From positions 14,167,556-14,231,555 of the forward strand of contig OX457027.1 of assembly GCA_949752745.1 (NCBI GenBank): 64,000 bases of DNA, read 5' to 3'. The translations under genes were made by a program, and so were the position numbers. Under the pieces are notes generated by a model. The model had not been told where the DNA came from. It searched no databases and saw nothing but the letters and a program-made list of their open reading frames with translations. The stretch comes from Protula sp. h YS-2021 (Eukaryota > Annelida > Polychaeta > Sabellida > Serpulidae). Of this stretch, positions 50,005-63,118 are shown piece after piece. Numbering within the stretch: the first letter of the stretch is position 1; every line of letters begins with the position of its first letter.

Positions 50005-50290
50005 GACTTATATGACAACTTGCATGGTAACTGGTGTGGTAACTTATATGGTAACTGGTGTGGTAACTTATTTGAGAACTTATATGGTAACCTGTATAGC
50101 AACTTACGTGGTAACTTCTATAACAACTTATTTAGTAACTTATTTGGTAACTTATATGGTAACTTATATGGTAACTTCTACGATAACTTTGTAGTAATTT
50201 ATGTAATAGTTTATATGGACACATATACGCTAACTTATGTGGTATTTCATATGGTAACTGATATGGTAACTTATACAATTAAGAATCTTT
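50005..50290. repeat. 12-bp minisatellite
   Basis: About 22 units of the type GGTAACTTATAT with variants. The overlapping open frames of 63 and 105 codons are by-products. Confidence 0.93.
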
Positions 50291-52480
50291 TGCTTCCCTC
50301 TGGCAAACCTAATACTTATCGTATCATTACCATGTAGCGGACTATTAAGTTAATATGCGTTGAACATATGGTAACCGCGTGGTTAGCCGTGATATGCTAT
50401 CATACGTTGAAAGGCATATTGCCACAGATGGATTAACATATGGTAACGATATATAGCAGCAATGAGTACCCTAAATGGTTACCACATGGTCAGTACAATA
50501 GAAATACTGCATGGTCAAGAGGGAAGTACAGGGTAATATTTATCCGTCAGTCAAAAGTGAATATTGACCGAACCTGTGGGATGAGGTCCATGTGCACTTT
50601 TGACGGAGGGACGTATTTCCCTGTACCTCCCTTTTGGCAACATTGTATTCCTTTCATTATATGGTTAGGATTTCTTTTGTACTTCTTAGACCCATTTTTG
50701 AATTCAATTTAAATTGTACTATTTTTTATTAAAACCTAATCACGCCATTACGTCATTAGTTAACGTCGGCCATTTTTGAATTATCCTTTGCCTATAAACT
50801 CTTTTTTAACGATTGCACCCAGAGTATCTTAATGGCAAATTAAAGAAACCCCCTACCCTTCATTTAGATTAATACCTGTGTATATAAAAACAGAAATAAT
50901 TAAGATACAGCCATCTAAAAATTTGAAATGGCCGGACTCCCCTTAATCACAAATAATAAGAAAATGGCACACAAAATGCTGGCCAACAGTTGAAGAAACA
51001 TGTCTCTAGTTTGCTGTAATATGTCAGTCTCGAAGCATAACTGAAAAAGAAATCTAGATATAAATCATGATCTCATCTGCCTAAACAAATAACATTCAAA
51101 CAAAATTTGAACAACATTCTTACTGTAGTTATCAAAACATTACATTCCTTTTTTATGAAAATGCAATTTTAATTTTGTTTTCAATTATTCAACTCTAAAT
51201 TAAAAAAAAAATCCGTTTATATTTTAGCATCTTCAACTGACGAATTTTGATGCGGAAGCGTATTCGAGATGATCATATGTCTTGATTACATGCTCCTTGT
51301 ATAAGTTTATAGAGCAAGTTTTTTTTTTAAACGAAAATCTTTGCCGGAATTCGCGATTACAATTTTTACCTGATTTTTTTTTCACACAACAGCTAGGATT
51401 AATTGAGATGGGGAGAATTTATGGATTATTGCTGGGATTATCGACAAATTTTATTAAACTTATGTTTGCGGGGGAGGGGGTAGGGTTTGTATTTCAGACT
51501 CAATGACTGCCCCTGAAAAGCGAAAAAGTGACTACAACTACAGAACCAGGCCATGAAGTCGAATCACTGACAAAAAAAATCATACGCGACTGGATACAGT
51601 TCGTAAAATACTGCAACTTTCGTTTCGGTGTAATTTCTTTACGTACGGCACTCTAACCATATAACAAAATTTAAAACTTTGCTTCACATGGCAAATAGCC
51701 ACATATTTAAGACGTGTTTTTGTGCCAATGTGGAAATCTTATTTTGCTCCCTGTGAGTTAATATATGGCAACAGAGAGATTTAAATTGCAAGTTATTCGA
51801 GGATATCTGGGACGACGGAAACAAATATTTTCAGTAATGCTAACTTGAGAGTCCTAAATGTTAAACCCCAACTAGGAACTATACAACAGTCTATGTATTT
51901 TTTCCTCGAGCTGTAAATAATGCTTAGTATTATTGATTTCTCAAAATTCACCAAAGGCATATTATTGACAGTGTTTTATCGTTTATTCACCCTTTCTTTG
52001 TTCATATGCAGACTACGTAAGAGGTGTTTCGATCTGAAACCGACACCACGTAATGAAGCATGAGACGAAGGATAGAGCAATGTGACACCTCACTGCTCAC
52101 TCCTGCCTCGTCACACACAAGCGGGGTAAAAAAAAAGAACAACGAAACAAAAAATATCGTCAGAAGATATGTACCTAATTGATCTCGAATTACAAAGCTA
52201 TATTAAGACTAACACTACAAAGCGTAAATAAGCGTTAATACATCGGAAAAAAATTAGACACATTTAACATTTGACTTGCAAAGAATGTATTGAAACTGTG
52301 TCGGCAATTCTTTCGCACTCTTTTGAGAGTGGTCTGTAATCTTGCTTCTCCTTCGAACATAGCATACTGTTCACAAAAGCTTTGCCAACAGATCCGTACA
52401 ATGTAATCTGCTGCACTGGCTGCATTCACGATGTGCATTGCACGTATACAGCAGTTATGCTGAGTATAGAGAATACTTTT
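50291..52480. other. intergenic sequence, no gene seen
   Basis: Mostly AT-rich. It carries the second copy (near 51605-51650) of the dispersed phrase found in intron 6 of gene A. Short open frames show no recognisable motif. Confidence 0.5.
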
Positions 52481-52744
52481 TTTCTGACGTTTTATTTCCG
52501 TAAACCGCCCTGTTACGAGTAAAAGCTTAATTCGCGTTCTTCATTTCTATATCGATTTCCCGCTTAACTCTAAAAGAATCACGCAATTTAGAAAAAAATG
52601 TTCTCATTGCAGCTGGAATAATCCCTGTGTCGACATCAGCCAATCAGAATCATGGCTACACTACTACTGAGCCTCATTCGAGTTTTGCTCCCAGGTACCA
52701 ACCGCACCCTGGTTAAGAGGGGTTGGTTGGGTGGGAAGATAAAA

Positions 52745-52850
52745 TAAAAGTGGAGAACTCGAATTACGCTTTTATTCGTAAAAGAGCGCTTTACAAAATA
52801 AAACATAAGCTATGAATTCGTTTATCTCCATTCTCATTCGGCACTAGTGC
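52745..52850. repeat. DIRS V internal complementary region
   Basis: AAAAGTGGAGAACTCGAATT and ACGCTTTTATTCGTAAAAGA are the reverse complement of the element's own left outer edge. They are followed at once by CTATGAATTCGTTTATCTCC, the sequence of the family's right outer edge. A left-end/right-end junction is what DIRS internal complementary regions contain. Confidence 0.75.
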
Positions 52851-54134
52851 AAGAACTAGTGCAGGGATAACCTGCGTTGAGAGCCGAGCCGAGAAAATGT
52901 TTCGATGAATTCAGCCTTTACTTGTAAAAAAAAACCTTTCAAAAAGAAGAGAACGAAGAGAAGGAGGCAGAAATAAAATATTGTCAATAACATAATAATA
53001 TTGAAAATAACATCGAGGTAACTAGTAATTTTGAAGAAAGAAAAACTCGAGAAGGGGGACTAGGGGCCTTGAGGACCAAGCATTCTCCGCCTACGTACCT
53101 ACCTGCTCCGTCCACCCTCAGAAAGGCAGCCCAGCCTTTTAGCAAGAGGCCGAGAAACCGCGAAAGAATGTAATCCACCTTTATAGCTTGAAATCCTTTA
53201 CAAACATAATCACGATGCCTAAATCACGGAACTAAATCTGTGAATGACGACTGCAGAAGTCTGCAGAAGATACAAGAAAATAAAAGCTGTAGGGTGTCCA
53301 CCAATGACTGATACCTCTAAATGGACTAGAATACCAAGCTTGGGTTCCAAAGACTACGAACCAAGCCAAAATAAACAATATCGATTGCTCTCTACACAAA
53401 TACCGAATACTGAAATGATATAAAGTAGTCATGTAAGATGGGCAGAGCAAGATGTGCTTACCAACTAACTAAAGCATATGTGGTGAATAACCAAGACATA
53501 ACCCAGTACTTCGCCCTCTGGCAGACCAAAATGAACCCTAGGGAGAAAATTGGTACGAAGTACAAATACAACCCAATCCTCTTTTTGAGCTGATGAAGCA
53601 TCAGGCTCACAAAGAGCTGTACCAGTTGCTGTTTTGAAATCTAAGCAAGTAACTGGACAAACGCACAGCAGCTGGAACGTACCAGCTGCTTAGTCACTGA
53701 ACATAAACTAGAGCGAGCAATGCACTGAGTCCGAGACTAAATGGAGCTTCCCACACATATCAAAAAGAACTGTTTCCGTCGGGGAAGATCGAGCACATCG
53801 ACCAGCAGAGTAAAACTTTGTCTCGGGGTATAGTTCTCATGGCCAAGGCCACACCCTTTCTCCTGTCCGCAGCAGAAGTGCAAGCGTTCGCCTTAGTCAC
53901 TTCAGGATAAGTTTCGATAGAACAGCAGGGTGCTGGCTTCTGAGCGGAACGGAGCTAAGCTGTTCCGCAATTGCAAGACACCACCACAGGCCTTGCAGCA
54001 GTGCAAGTAGCAACCAACCAAAATATCTCTCAGAACCATAGGTCTCTAAGCGATACAAACCGGAAAGTAAGTGCCAAGTAAGCCCTCAGATACGTCCTTG
54101 CCCATGTGTGGCAGGCTAGGCAATTTCTGACGAC

Positions 54135-54900
54135 TTGCCGAGTGATGGGTCTCCAGAAAAGGTAGCATGTTGGTTCAGAGAACGTTACTCAATGGTGTTC
54201 AAACGCGACTACAAAGGTCGACAACCATCCATCTCTCACCATGTCCATATCCCAGGCAATCTAGCTGCGTCCTACGACAAAAGATCAGATAAGCATCAAG
54301 CTCTTCAAGACACGCTGAAGCACCCAATGACCAACGGGGCACTAAAGGAGATGCCCGAAAACTAACACTTTTTATCCAGCAGGGATTTTATGGTACCGAA
54401 TAAATCAGGGGTGGCGATTGGTCATTGATCTGATGACTCTAAACGAATTTCTCCTGGTAATAAAAAAACTCTGGGCAATTGTATGTGGAGTACGTCAAAA
54501 GACTTGTTAGCCACATACCTGCACGTATCCCTGCATCTATCAGCCAGAACATATCTGTGTTTTCATATAGGAAAAAGATGCTAGTTTCTGGCTCTGCCTT
54601 CAGTTCCCGAAGGCATCTTTCGTGTGCACGTCGTCGGTTCGCGTTCAAGGTATGTTAGTCTTCCAGTACCTGGACATCTGGTTTCTCTCACATCTCGAGA
54701 AGAAGAAGCACGTCATCAGGTCTAGGAACTGATCAAGCGAGCAGTAGAGGCAGGTCTGGTTGTCAATCTCGCCAAGTTATCTACCCAAAACAGATCATTG
54801 TCTTTAAGGAGAAAGATATGTTGTGCACCAAGCTCGGGCTCATCCAGAAAAAGATCCGTCTGGCTATTCAGGTTATCAAACCCAGATTAAAATTAAGTCT
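54135..54900 (+). pseudogene. DIRS V reverse transcriptase remnant (plus strand)
   Basis: Carries HPMTNGALKEMPEN, then in other frames a RLVIDLMTLNEFLL-type block, ATYLHVSLHLSARTYLCFH, and LIKRAVEAGLVVNLAKL. Motif C is not intact. Confidence 0.65.
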
Positions 54901-54956
54901 GCCCAATTTGGAGTCTCCAGTCGGTTGCTTGGTAGCAACAGAGAAGGTCTGCTTTC

Positions 54957-55424
54957 CTAGTCGCCCGAGGCACCTGGCTCCGTCAGTAATTTCAGGCCCT
55001 CGCTTGGAGTGTAAATGGCTCTCTGTGTATCGCATGGGATTGAAGCAAACGGAGGTGTGGATTTGCGACAGTTTTTGCCACAGTCTTTTCGACGCGCTGT
55101 GTCAAACAGACTTGCCCCGAGAAAGTAAGCCCGACAGCTCGCTTTCATTGACTGCGATGGCTTCCGGGTCGAGCTTTTAATCAGTCATTTGTGGGGATTA
55201 CCCACACGTTGGGTTGAAACATCCACTGATAGCGACGCTGATTATTTCTTTGGGTGTGTGATAGTGGAAGAGAGTGTGTGATTGCGTATCAGCTTATCTT
55301 CCCTGGATAGTCTCGCCTTTTGCAACTCCTGAATCTGTCTCTTAGGTATGTTTGCATAGACAGAAATCCTCAACCGAGGACGAGACTTGATCAGCACAGG
55401 TGATCTGGCTTGGTCGCAAGGCAT
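54957..55424 (-). pseudogene. DIRS V gag remnant (minus strand)
   Basis: SIPCDTQRAIYTPSEG parallels AIPKNTERAIYTPVYL in the gag of DIRS III. The second frame (55424-55242) has an IQELQKARLS coiled segment like the LQKQFLDLKQRVQS part of Ib. Confidence 0.6.
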
Positions 55425-55430
55425 AAAAGT

Positions 55431-56187
<757 letters not shown>

Positions 56188-56865
56188 ACGAAATAACACA
56201 ATCTGCGTGAGCATATCTAAAAAAAGACACAATTTCCTTAAATGCATCCGCGAAATAGCACAACCTTCTTATATATATCTAGGACGTATCACACACAACC
56301 TGATGCCTAGACGATTCCGTACAACTGTACGGAGACACCTTTTTGGCATTCCATCATTGCTTTGTGTATATAAAGACGCCTTTTCAACTGAAACAAAATC
56401 ACTAGAAACTGCAAGTTTGGAGAGTTTTTTAAGGCAGCCCAATTCTTTCAGCAACCCGGTAAGATTAACTTTTTTTATAGATTTTGCAGTAACTCAGTTG
56501 AAAACTTCAGGCAATTAAGTCATGGGATATAAGATGACATGGTTCCTCACGGGAGCAGTTTCATAGTTAATTGCAATTATGTCAAAAACATTTCGGACCT
56601 AATTCCATCATGCGAGCATGATTTCTGCCATTATCTCTACATGGAATACTGAATGAAAATTACGCCCTTAAAATGAAATTGGCACTCTAGCTTCAAATAA
56701 CACCTGCTTTCCACCGTTTTCTCCGAACATATATGAAACCAAGTATACTCCTACCACCCTCTGGGCTTGCAGGACAAAAACCTACTCAGATAAAAATAAA
56801 TAAGAACACTTTGTTAACTCAGAATTAAAATCATTCCACTGTTTGGATTAGACAATTAGAAAGCG

Positions 56866-57800
56866 TGTACATGTTGGATGCACAGTTAGAATGCTTGTGC
56901 ATGTTGGATGCACAGTTAGAATGCTTCCACATGTAGGATCCACAGTTAGAATGCTTCCACATGTAGGATGCACAGTTAAAATGCTTCCACATGTAGGATT
57001 CACAGTTAGAATGCTTCCACATGTAGGATGCACAGCTAGAATGCTTGTACATGTAGGATGCACAGTTAGGATGCTTCCACATGTAGGATGCACAGTCAGA
57101 ATGCTTCCACATGTAGGATGCACAGCTAGAATGCTTCCACATGTAGGATGCACAGTTTGAATGCTTCCACATGTAGGATCCACAGCCAGAATGCTTGTAC
57201 ATGTAGGATGCAAAGTTAGAATGCTTGTACATGTAGGATGCACAGTTATAATGCTTCCACATGTAGGATGCACAGCTAGAATCCTTGTACATGTTGGATG
57301 CACAGTTAGAATGCTTCCACATGTAAGACGCACAGTTAGAATGCTTCCACATGTAGGATGCATAGTTTGAATGCTCCCACATGTAGGAAGCACTGCCAGA
57401 ATGCTTGTACATGTTGGATGCACAGTAAGGATGCTTCCACATGAAGGATGCACAATTAGCAAGTGTGTACATGTAGGATGCACAGCTAGAATGCTTCCAC
57501 ATGTAGGATGCACAGTTTCAATGCTTCCACATATAGTATGCACAGTAAGAATGCTTGTACATGTAGGGTGCACAATTAGAAAGCGTGTAGATGTAGGATG
57601 CACAGTTAGAAAGCGTGAACATGTAGCATGCACAGCTAGAATGCTTGTACATATAGGATGCACAGTTAGAATGCTTTCACATGTAGGATGCACAGTTAGA
57701 ATGCTTCCACATGTAGGGTGCACAGTTAGAATGCTTGTACATGTAGGATGCACAACCAGAATGCTTGTACATGTAGGATGCACAACCAGAATGCGCGTAC
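56866..57800. repeat. 30-bp minisatellite, unit 1 (about 31 copies)
   Basis: Unit ATGCACAGTTAGAATGCTTC plus CACATGTAGG, with CCACATG/GTACATG variants. The period is held at exactly 30 bp with substitutions only, so it is open in several frames on both strands (326 and 223 codons on minus). Confidence 0.97.
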
Positions 57801-59200
57801 ATTTAGGATTAAGTTGCGCAAACGCCACAGTTGTAGTGTTTGCGCAATTTAATGCTATCTTAGTTTAGCCGTAAGTGAAAAATGGAAGAGAATGATATTT
57901 GAATTGGATATGAAATTCTCGAGCTTTGGTTGAAATATTTGTTTACCCTGTCCGACGTGACAATTCATTGACAGCGTTGATTTGAAGTGTCCACAATGTC
58001 CTCATAATCACAAGAGCGCACACTGAGACTGCAAGAACGGTTTTGCTGCCAATCTGAGATAGGACAATTTGTATGTGACGTTACAGACCGTCAATGAATC
58101 CGTATCACAGTCTTGCTAAGCTTTCAAATCTAAAAAGAATCGATCAGAACACATGAGACTACCAAGGTCTGGCAAATGGCACTCTTTGTAAAATATGGAA
58201 AATTGTTGAATACTTTATATGCATACATTACTATATTCATGCGACGCCATGGAAACATCGATTATCCATTGAAACGGTTTTGTTTTAAACAGGTGAAATT
58301 ACAAGTACAAATAGTGTGGCATTGTTATTTTGTAATTATTAAATGCTTAATGTGAAATATCACTCTGCGAAGCCTACAGTTGATCATCCAACAGAAATTT
58401 TGGTTCATTTCATTGGCCTCGGCATAGACGTACAGATCGTGTACTAATGTTGGGGAGTGTTCGCGCAGACTGTTTGGGCTAATCCTTTTTGTCGGTGGCT
58501 AAGTGCAAAATAGGCACTCCGCGAGGAACGCTTCTCCTCAAAGTTGCACCCTCTGCTCCTCCGTTTTCTCCATGTTTGTAGTTTTTCTTTTTTTTTCTAT
58601 TTTTATTAGACACGCAGGGTAACACAGATGTTACCAAAGCCTCCCTCTCCTCTGCCGTTTTCCTCGCGCTTTGTTGCTTTTCTTTTTTGAAATTTTTGGT
58701 TAGACAGGGATGGAAACTTATGCGCTATCAAGAGTGCCCCCTTTCCCATCCCTCCCCAATGTCCACTGAATCAGTGGCAGATAGAAAAGAATGCTCACAG
58801 TGCCTCATACAGCACTGATGGCTCACTGGCGGAACAGGCATTTTGGGTTAATGCGATAAGGAGGAAGGGGGCGGGACAGTGCCACATCACAGCCGTGACG
58901 TCAGAGTTAAGGGCGAGAGGGTCAGTGTCATGCAACAACCGTATCGTCAGTGTCACACTGCTGCCTTAAACTAGAGACTCACTTCTACAAAAGTCAAAGA
59001 ATATACATAATGTTATCTAGGTGATGGTGCACTTTTTGAGAGGCACCAATTTTTGAGCCACCCTAGCAAGTAAATAAATTTCAGTGTGGCGGATTTCATA
59101 TAAAAAGACTACGGGGGGGGGCCATAATTTTCATCAACGCCCAACAAAACAGTGTAATTGGTATATGAGGATGAGCTTTGGGTAGAGTTAGGGTGAGGTC

Positions 59201-59209
59201 TATAAATAG
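59201..59209 (+). promoter_or_regulatory. TATA-like box in macrosatellite unit 1
   Basis: TATAAATAG, 86 bp upstream of a 65-codon open frame (59287-59484). In unit 2 the same place reads TATTAATAG. A perfect CRE (TGACGTCA) lies about 300 bp upstream, near 58897. Transcription is unproven. Confidence 0.35.
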
Positions 59210-60185
59210 CAGCGGTGGTCACACAAGAGGCTGATTCCCTCAAACAACACCAATATTGTTGTCTGCATTCTTTAATTTTTTAAATAATGAAATATTCCGG
59301 TCTGAACAAGACATGTCATGTAAATCATCAATTAGAACTCTCTACCGGTCGGTCAAATACATACATTCTAACCTATATCAGCATTCCAAGCACTTCCTTT
59401 CAACTGTTTAAAACACAGCTTCCATTCACATTTACTATTTGGGTAACTGGTACAAATTGCCTCAGATATAAAATAATAACGTAGTATAGTCTCATTCATA
59501 TTTCTTTTCCAAAAGATGGTAAACATTTACTCGTTTATATTGAAAAAAATTACTTCTCGCAAAACACGTTTAGCCAAAAGATTTTATTTCTTATTTTAGA
59601 AGCTTTCTCATAGGTAAAATTTGGAAAGTTAACTTCTTTCAAAAAGTCTCTACTGTTTCCTAGTTTGGTGTCCCGAGAAATAGGCCAGCAATATTTTTGA
59701 CACGACATTAAGGTCAGCCACATTGGAACAACTACATGATGGCCAACTGCGACATATATGCCAAGTTTTAGCACTACATTTTTGTCAGTTCTTAATTAAC
59801 ATGTGCATCTCTTTAACAAGAAAAGTTCTAAAAGTTTTTTAAGCCATGGCATGATAAGGACAGATGCCTTGGTCCATCACGGGAGCAGTTTCATAGTTAG
59901 TTGCAATTATGTCAAAAACATTTCGGAGCTAATTCCATCATATGGGCATGACCTCTCCCATGATCTCTGCATGGAGTACTACATGAAAATTACCCACTTT
60001 TTATGAAATTAGCACTCTAGCTTCAAATAACACCTCCTTTCCACCGTTTTCTCCGAACATATATGATACCAAGTAAACCCCCACCATCCCCTGGGCTTGC
60101 AGGACAAAAATCTGCTCAGATAAAAATAAATAAGAACACTTTTTTAACTCAGAGTTAAAATCATTCCACTGTTTGGATTGCACAA

Positions 60186-60440
60186 TCGAAAGAAGGTGCA
60201 TGTAGGATCCAGAGCTAGAATGCTTGCACATGTAGGATGCACAGCTAGAATGCTTGCACATGTAGGATGCACAGCTAGAATGCTTGTACATGTAGGATGA
60301 ACAGTTAGAATACTTGTACATGTAGAATGCACAGTTAGAATGCTTGTACATGTAGGATGCAAAGTTAGAATGCTTGCACATGTAGGATGCACAGTTAGAA
60401 TGCTTGCACATGTAGGATGCATATTCAGAATGTGCGTACA
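60186..60440. repeat. 30-bp minisatellite, unit 2 (about 8 copies)
   Basis: Same unit as at 56866-57800, mostly the TGCACATG and TGTACATG variants. Confidence 0.96.
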
Positions 60441-62755
60441 TTTAGGATTAAGCTGCGCAAACGCTACAGTTGTAGTGTTTGCGCAATTTAATGCTATCTT
60501 AGTTTAGCCGTAAGTAAAAAATGGAAGAGAATGATAGTTGAATTGGATATGAAATTCTCGAGATTTGGTTGAAATGTTTCTTTCCCCTGTCCGGCATGAC
60601 AATTCATTCATAGCGTTGCTTTGAAGTGTCCATAATGTCCTCATAATGACAAGAGTGCATACTGAGACTGCAAGAACGGCTTTGTCGCCAATCTGAGATA
60701 GGAAAGTTTACATGTGACGTCACAGACCGTCAGTGAATCCGTATCACAGTCTTTGCTAAGTCTTTAAAAACCAAAAAGGATCGATCAGAATAGATGAGAC
60801 TACCAAGATCTGGCAAATGGCACTCTTTTAAAATATGGAAAATTTTTGAATACTTTACATGCATACATTACTATATTCATGCGAAACATGGAAACAGCGA
60901 TTATCCATTGAAGCGGTTTTGTTTTAAACAGGTGAAATTACAAGTACAAATAGTGTGGCATTGTCATGTTGTGATTCTTAAATGCTTAATGTGAAATATC
61001 ACTCTGCGAAGCCTACAGTTGATCATCCAATAGAAATTTGGTTCATTTCATTGACCTGGGCATTGACGTACAGATCGTGTGCTAATGTTGGGGAGTGTTC
61101 GCGCAGACTGTTTGGGCTAATCCTTTTGTCGGTGGCTAAGTGCAAAATAGGCACACCGCGAGGAACGCTTCTGCCTCAAAGTTGCACGCTCTGCTCCTCC
61201 GTTTTCTCCATGTTTGTATTTTTTCTTTTTTTATTTTTGTTAGACACGCAGGGTAACACAGATGTTACCAAAGCCTCCATCCCCTCTGCCATTTTCCTCG
61301 CGCTTTGTTGTTTTTTTTTTTTTTGAAATATTTGGTTAGACAGGGATGGAGATTTATGCGCTATCAAGAGTGCCCCCTTTCCCCATCCCTCCCCGATACG
61401 CGGGCCTCAAAAGACAACGGGGGGGTCCTTAATTTACATCAAATCCCAACAAAACAGTGTAATTGGTATATTGGGATGAGCTTTAGGTACAGCTAGGGTG
61501 AGTCTATTAATAGCAGCGGTGGTCACAAAAGAGGCTGATTCCCTCAAACAACACCAATATTGTTGTCTGCATTCTTTAATTTTTTAAATACATGAAATAT
61601 TCCAGTCTGAACAAGAAATCTCATGTAAATCATCAATTAGAACTCTCTACCGGTCGGTCAAATACATAATTCTCACCTATATCAGCATTCCAAGACTTTG
61701 ACCTTTTACAAGAAGTAAATTCTTCTAATTCGGCGTTCCATTATACTTTATGTATGTGCCGTGTACAAAATAAAGCATTTCATGTAAAGTATTAACCTTA
61801 CAAACACGACTAAGAAATATACAAAAATTTTCGAATAATATGTTTTTATAATTGATTATTTACTATATTAGTATAATCAATCATGCATTTGAATCCCTTG
61901 TGCTCATACTAAATGTTTTATTTACATATGAATTGGAAGAGTTAGCTGTAAATTACGACATAAAATCCCTCATGACTTTCTATTCAGGTACACACACTTC
62001 CTTTCAACTGATTAAAACACAGCTTCCATTCACATTTACTATTTGGGTACCTGACACAAATTGCCTCAGATATAAAGTAAGAACGCAGTACAGTCTTATT
62101 CATATTTCTTTTCCAAAAGATGGTAAACATTTACTCGTTTATATTGAAAAAAATTACTTCTCGCAAAACACTTTCAGCCAAAAGATTTTATTTCTTATTT
62201 TAGAAGCTTTCTCATAGGTAAAATTTGGAAAGTTAACTTCTGGCAAAAAGTCTCTACAGTTTCTAGTTTGGTGTCCCGAGAAAAAGGCCAGCAATATTTT
62301 GGACACGACATTTAGGTCAGCCACATTGGAACAACTACATTATGGCCAACTGCGACATATATGCCAAGTTTTAGCACTACATTTTTGTCAGTCCTTAATT
62401 AACATGTGCATCTCTTTAATAAGTAAAGTTCTAAAAGTTTTTAAACCATCACATAATAAGGACATATGCCTTGGTCCATCACATGAGCAGTTTCATAGTT
62501 AATTGCAATAATGTCAAAAACTTTTCGGAGCTCATTCCATCATGCGAGCATGATCTCTGCCATTATCTCTACATGCGGTTCTGAATGAAAATTACCCCCT
62601 TTTAATGAAATTAGCACTCTAGCTTCAAAAAACACCTTCTTTCTACCGTTCTCTCCGAACATATATGATACCAAGTAAACCCCCACCACCCCCTGGGCGT
62701 GCAGGACAAAAATCTACTCAGATAAAAATAAATAAGAAAATCATTCCACTCTTTG

Positions 62756-63118
62756 GGTTGCACAACTAGAAAGCTTGTGCATGTAGTATGCACACGTAGA
62801 ATGCTTGTACATGTAGGACGCACAGTTAGAATGCTTGTACATGTAGGATGCACAGTAAGGATGCTTCCACATGTAGGATGCACAATTAGAATATTTGTAC
62901 ATGTAGGATGCACAAATAGAATGCTTGTACATGTAGGATGCACAATTAGAATGTTTGTACATGTAGGATGCACAATTAGAATCCTTGTACATGTAGGATG
63001 CACAATTAAAATGCTTTTACATTTAGGATGCATAGTAAGAATGCTTGTACATGTAGGATGCACAGTAAGAAGGCTTGCACATTTAGGATGCACGATCAGA
63101 ATGCGGGTACATTTAGGA
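62756..63118. repeat. 30-bp minisatellite, unit 3 (about 12 copies)
   Basis: Same unit, mostly the GTACATG variant with AATTAGAATG. Confidence 0.96.

Larger units (their letters stand above)
52485..55430. mobile_element. DIRS-like relic V with internal complementary region
   Basis: The left end at 52485-52640 matches the left inverted repeats of III and IV (ACGAGTAAAAGCTTAATTCG, TAAAAGAATCACGCAATTTA). At 52745-52850 is an internal complementary region. Further right come a plus-strand RT remnant (54135-54900) and a minus-strand gag remnant (54957-55424). No right terminal repeat is seen. Confidence 0.75.

Noticed and set aside
56848..57828. 326-codon and 223-codon minus-strand open frames encoding decapeptide repeats (HPTCGSILTV; WKHSNCASYM)
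   Set aside because: The 30-bp period is divisible by three and the unit happens to lack stops, so several frames on both strands are open at once. No one frame is favoured, and there is no domain or signal peptide.
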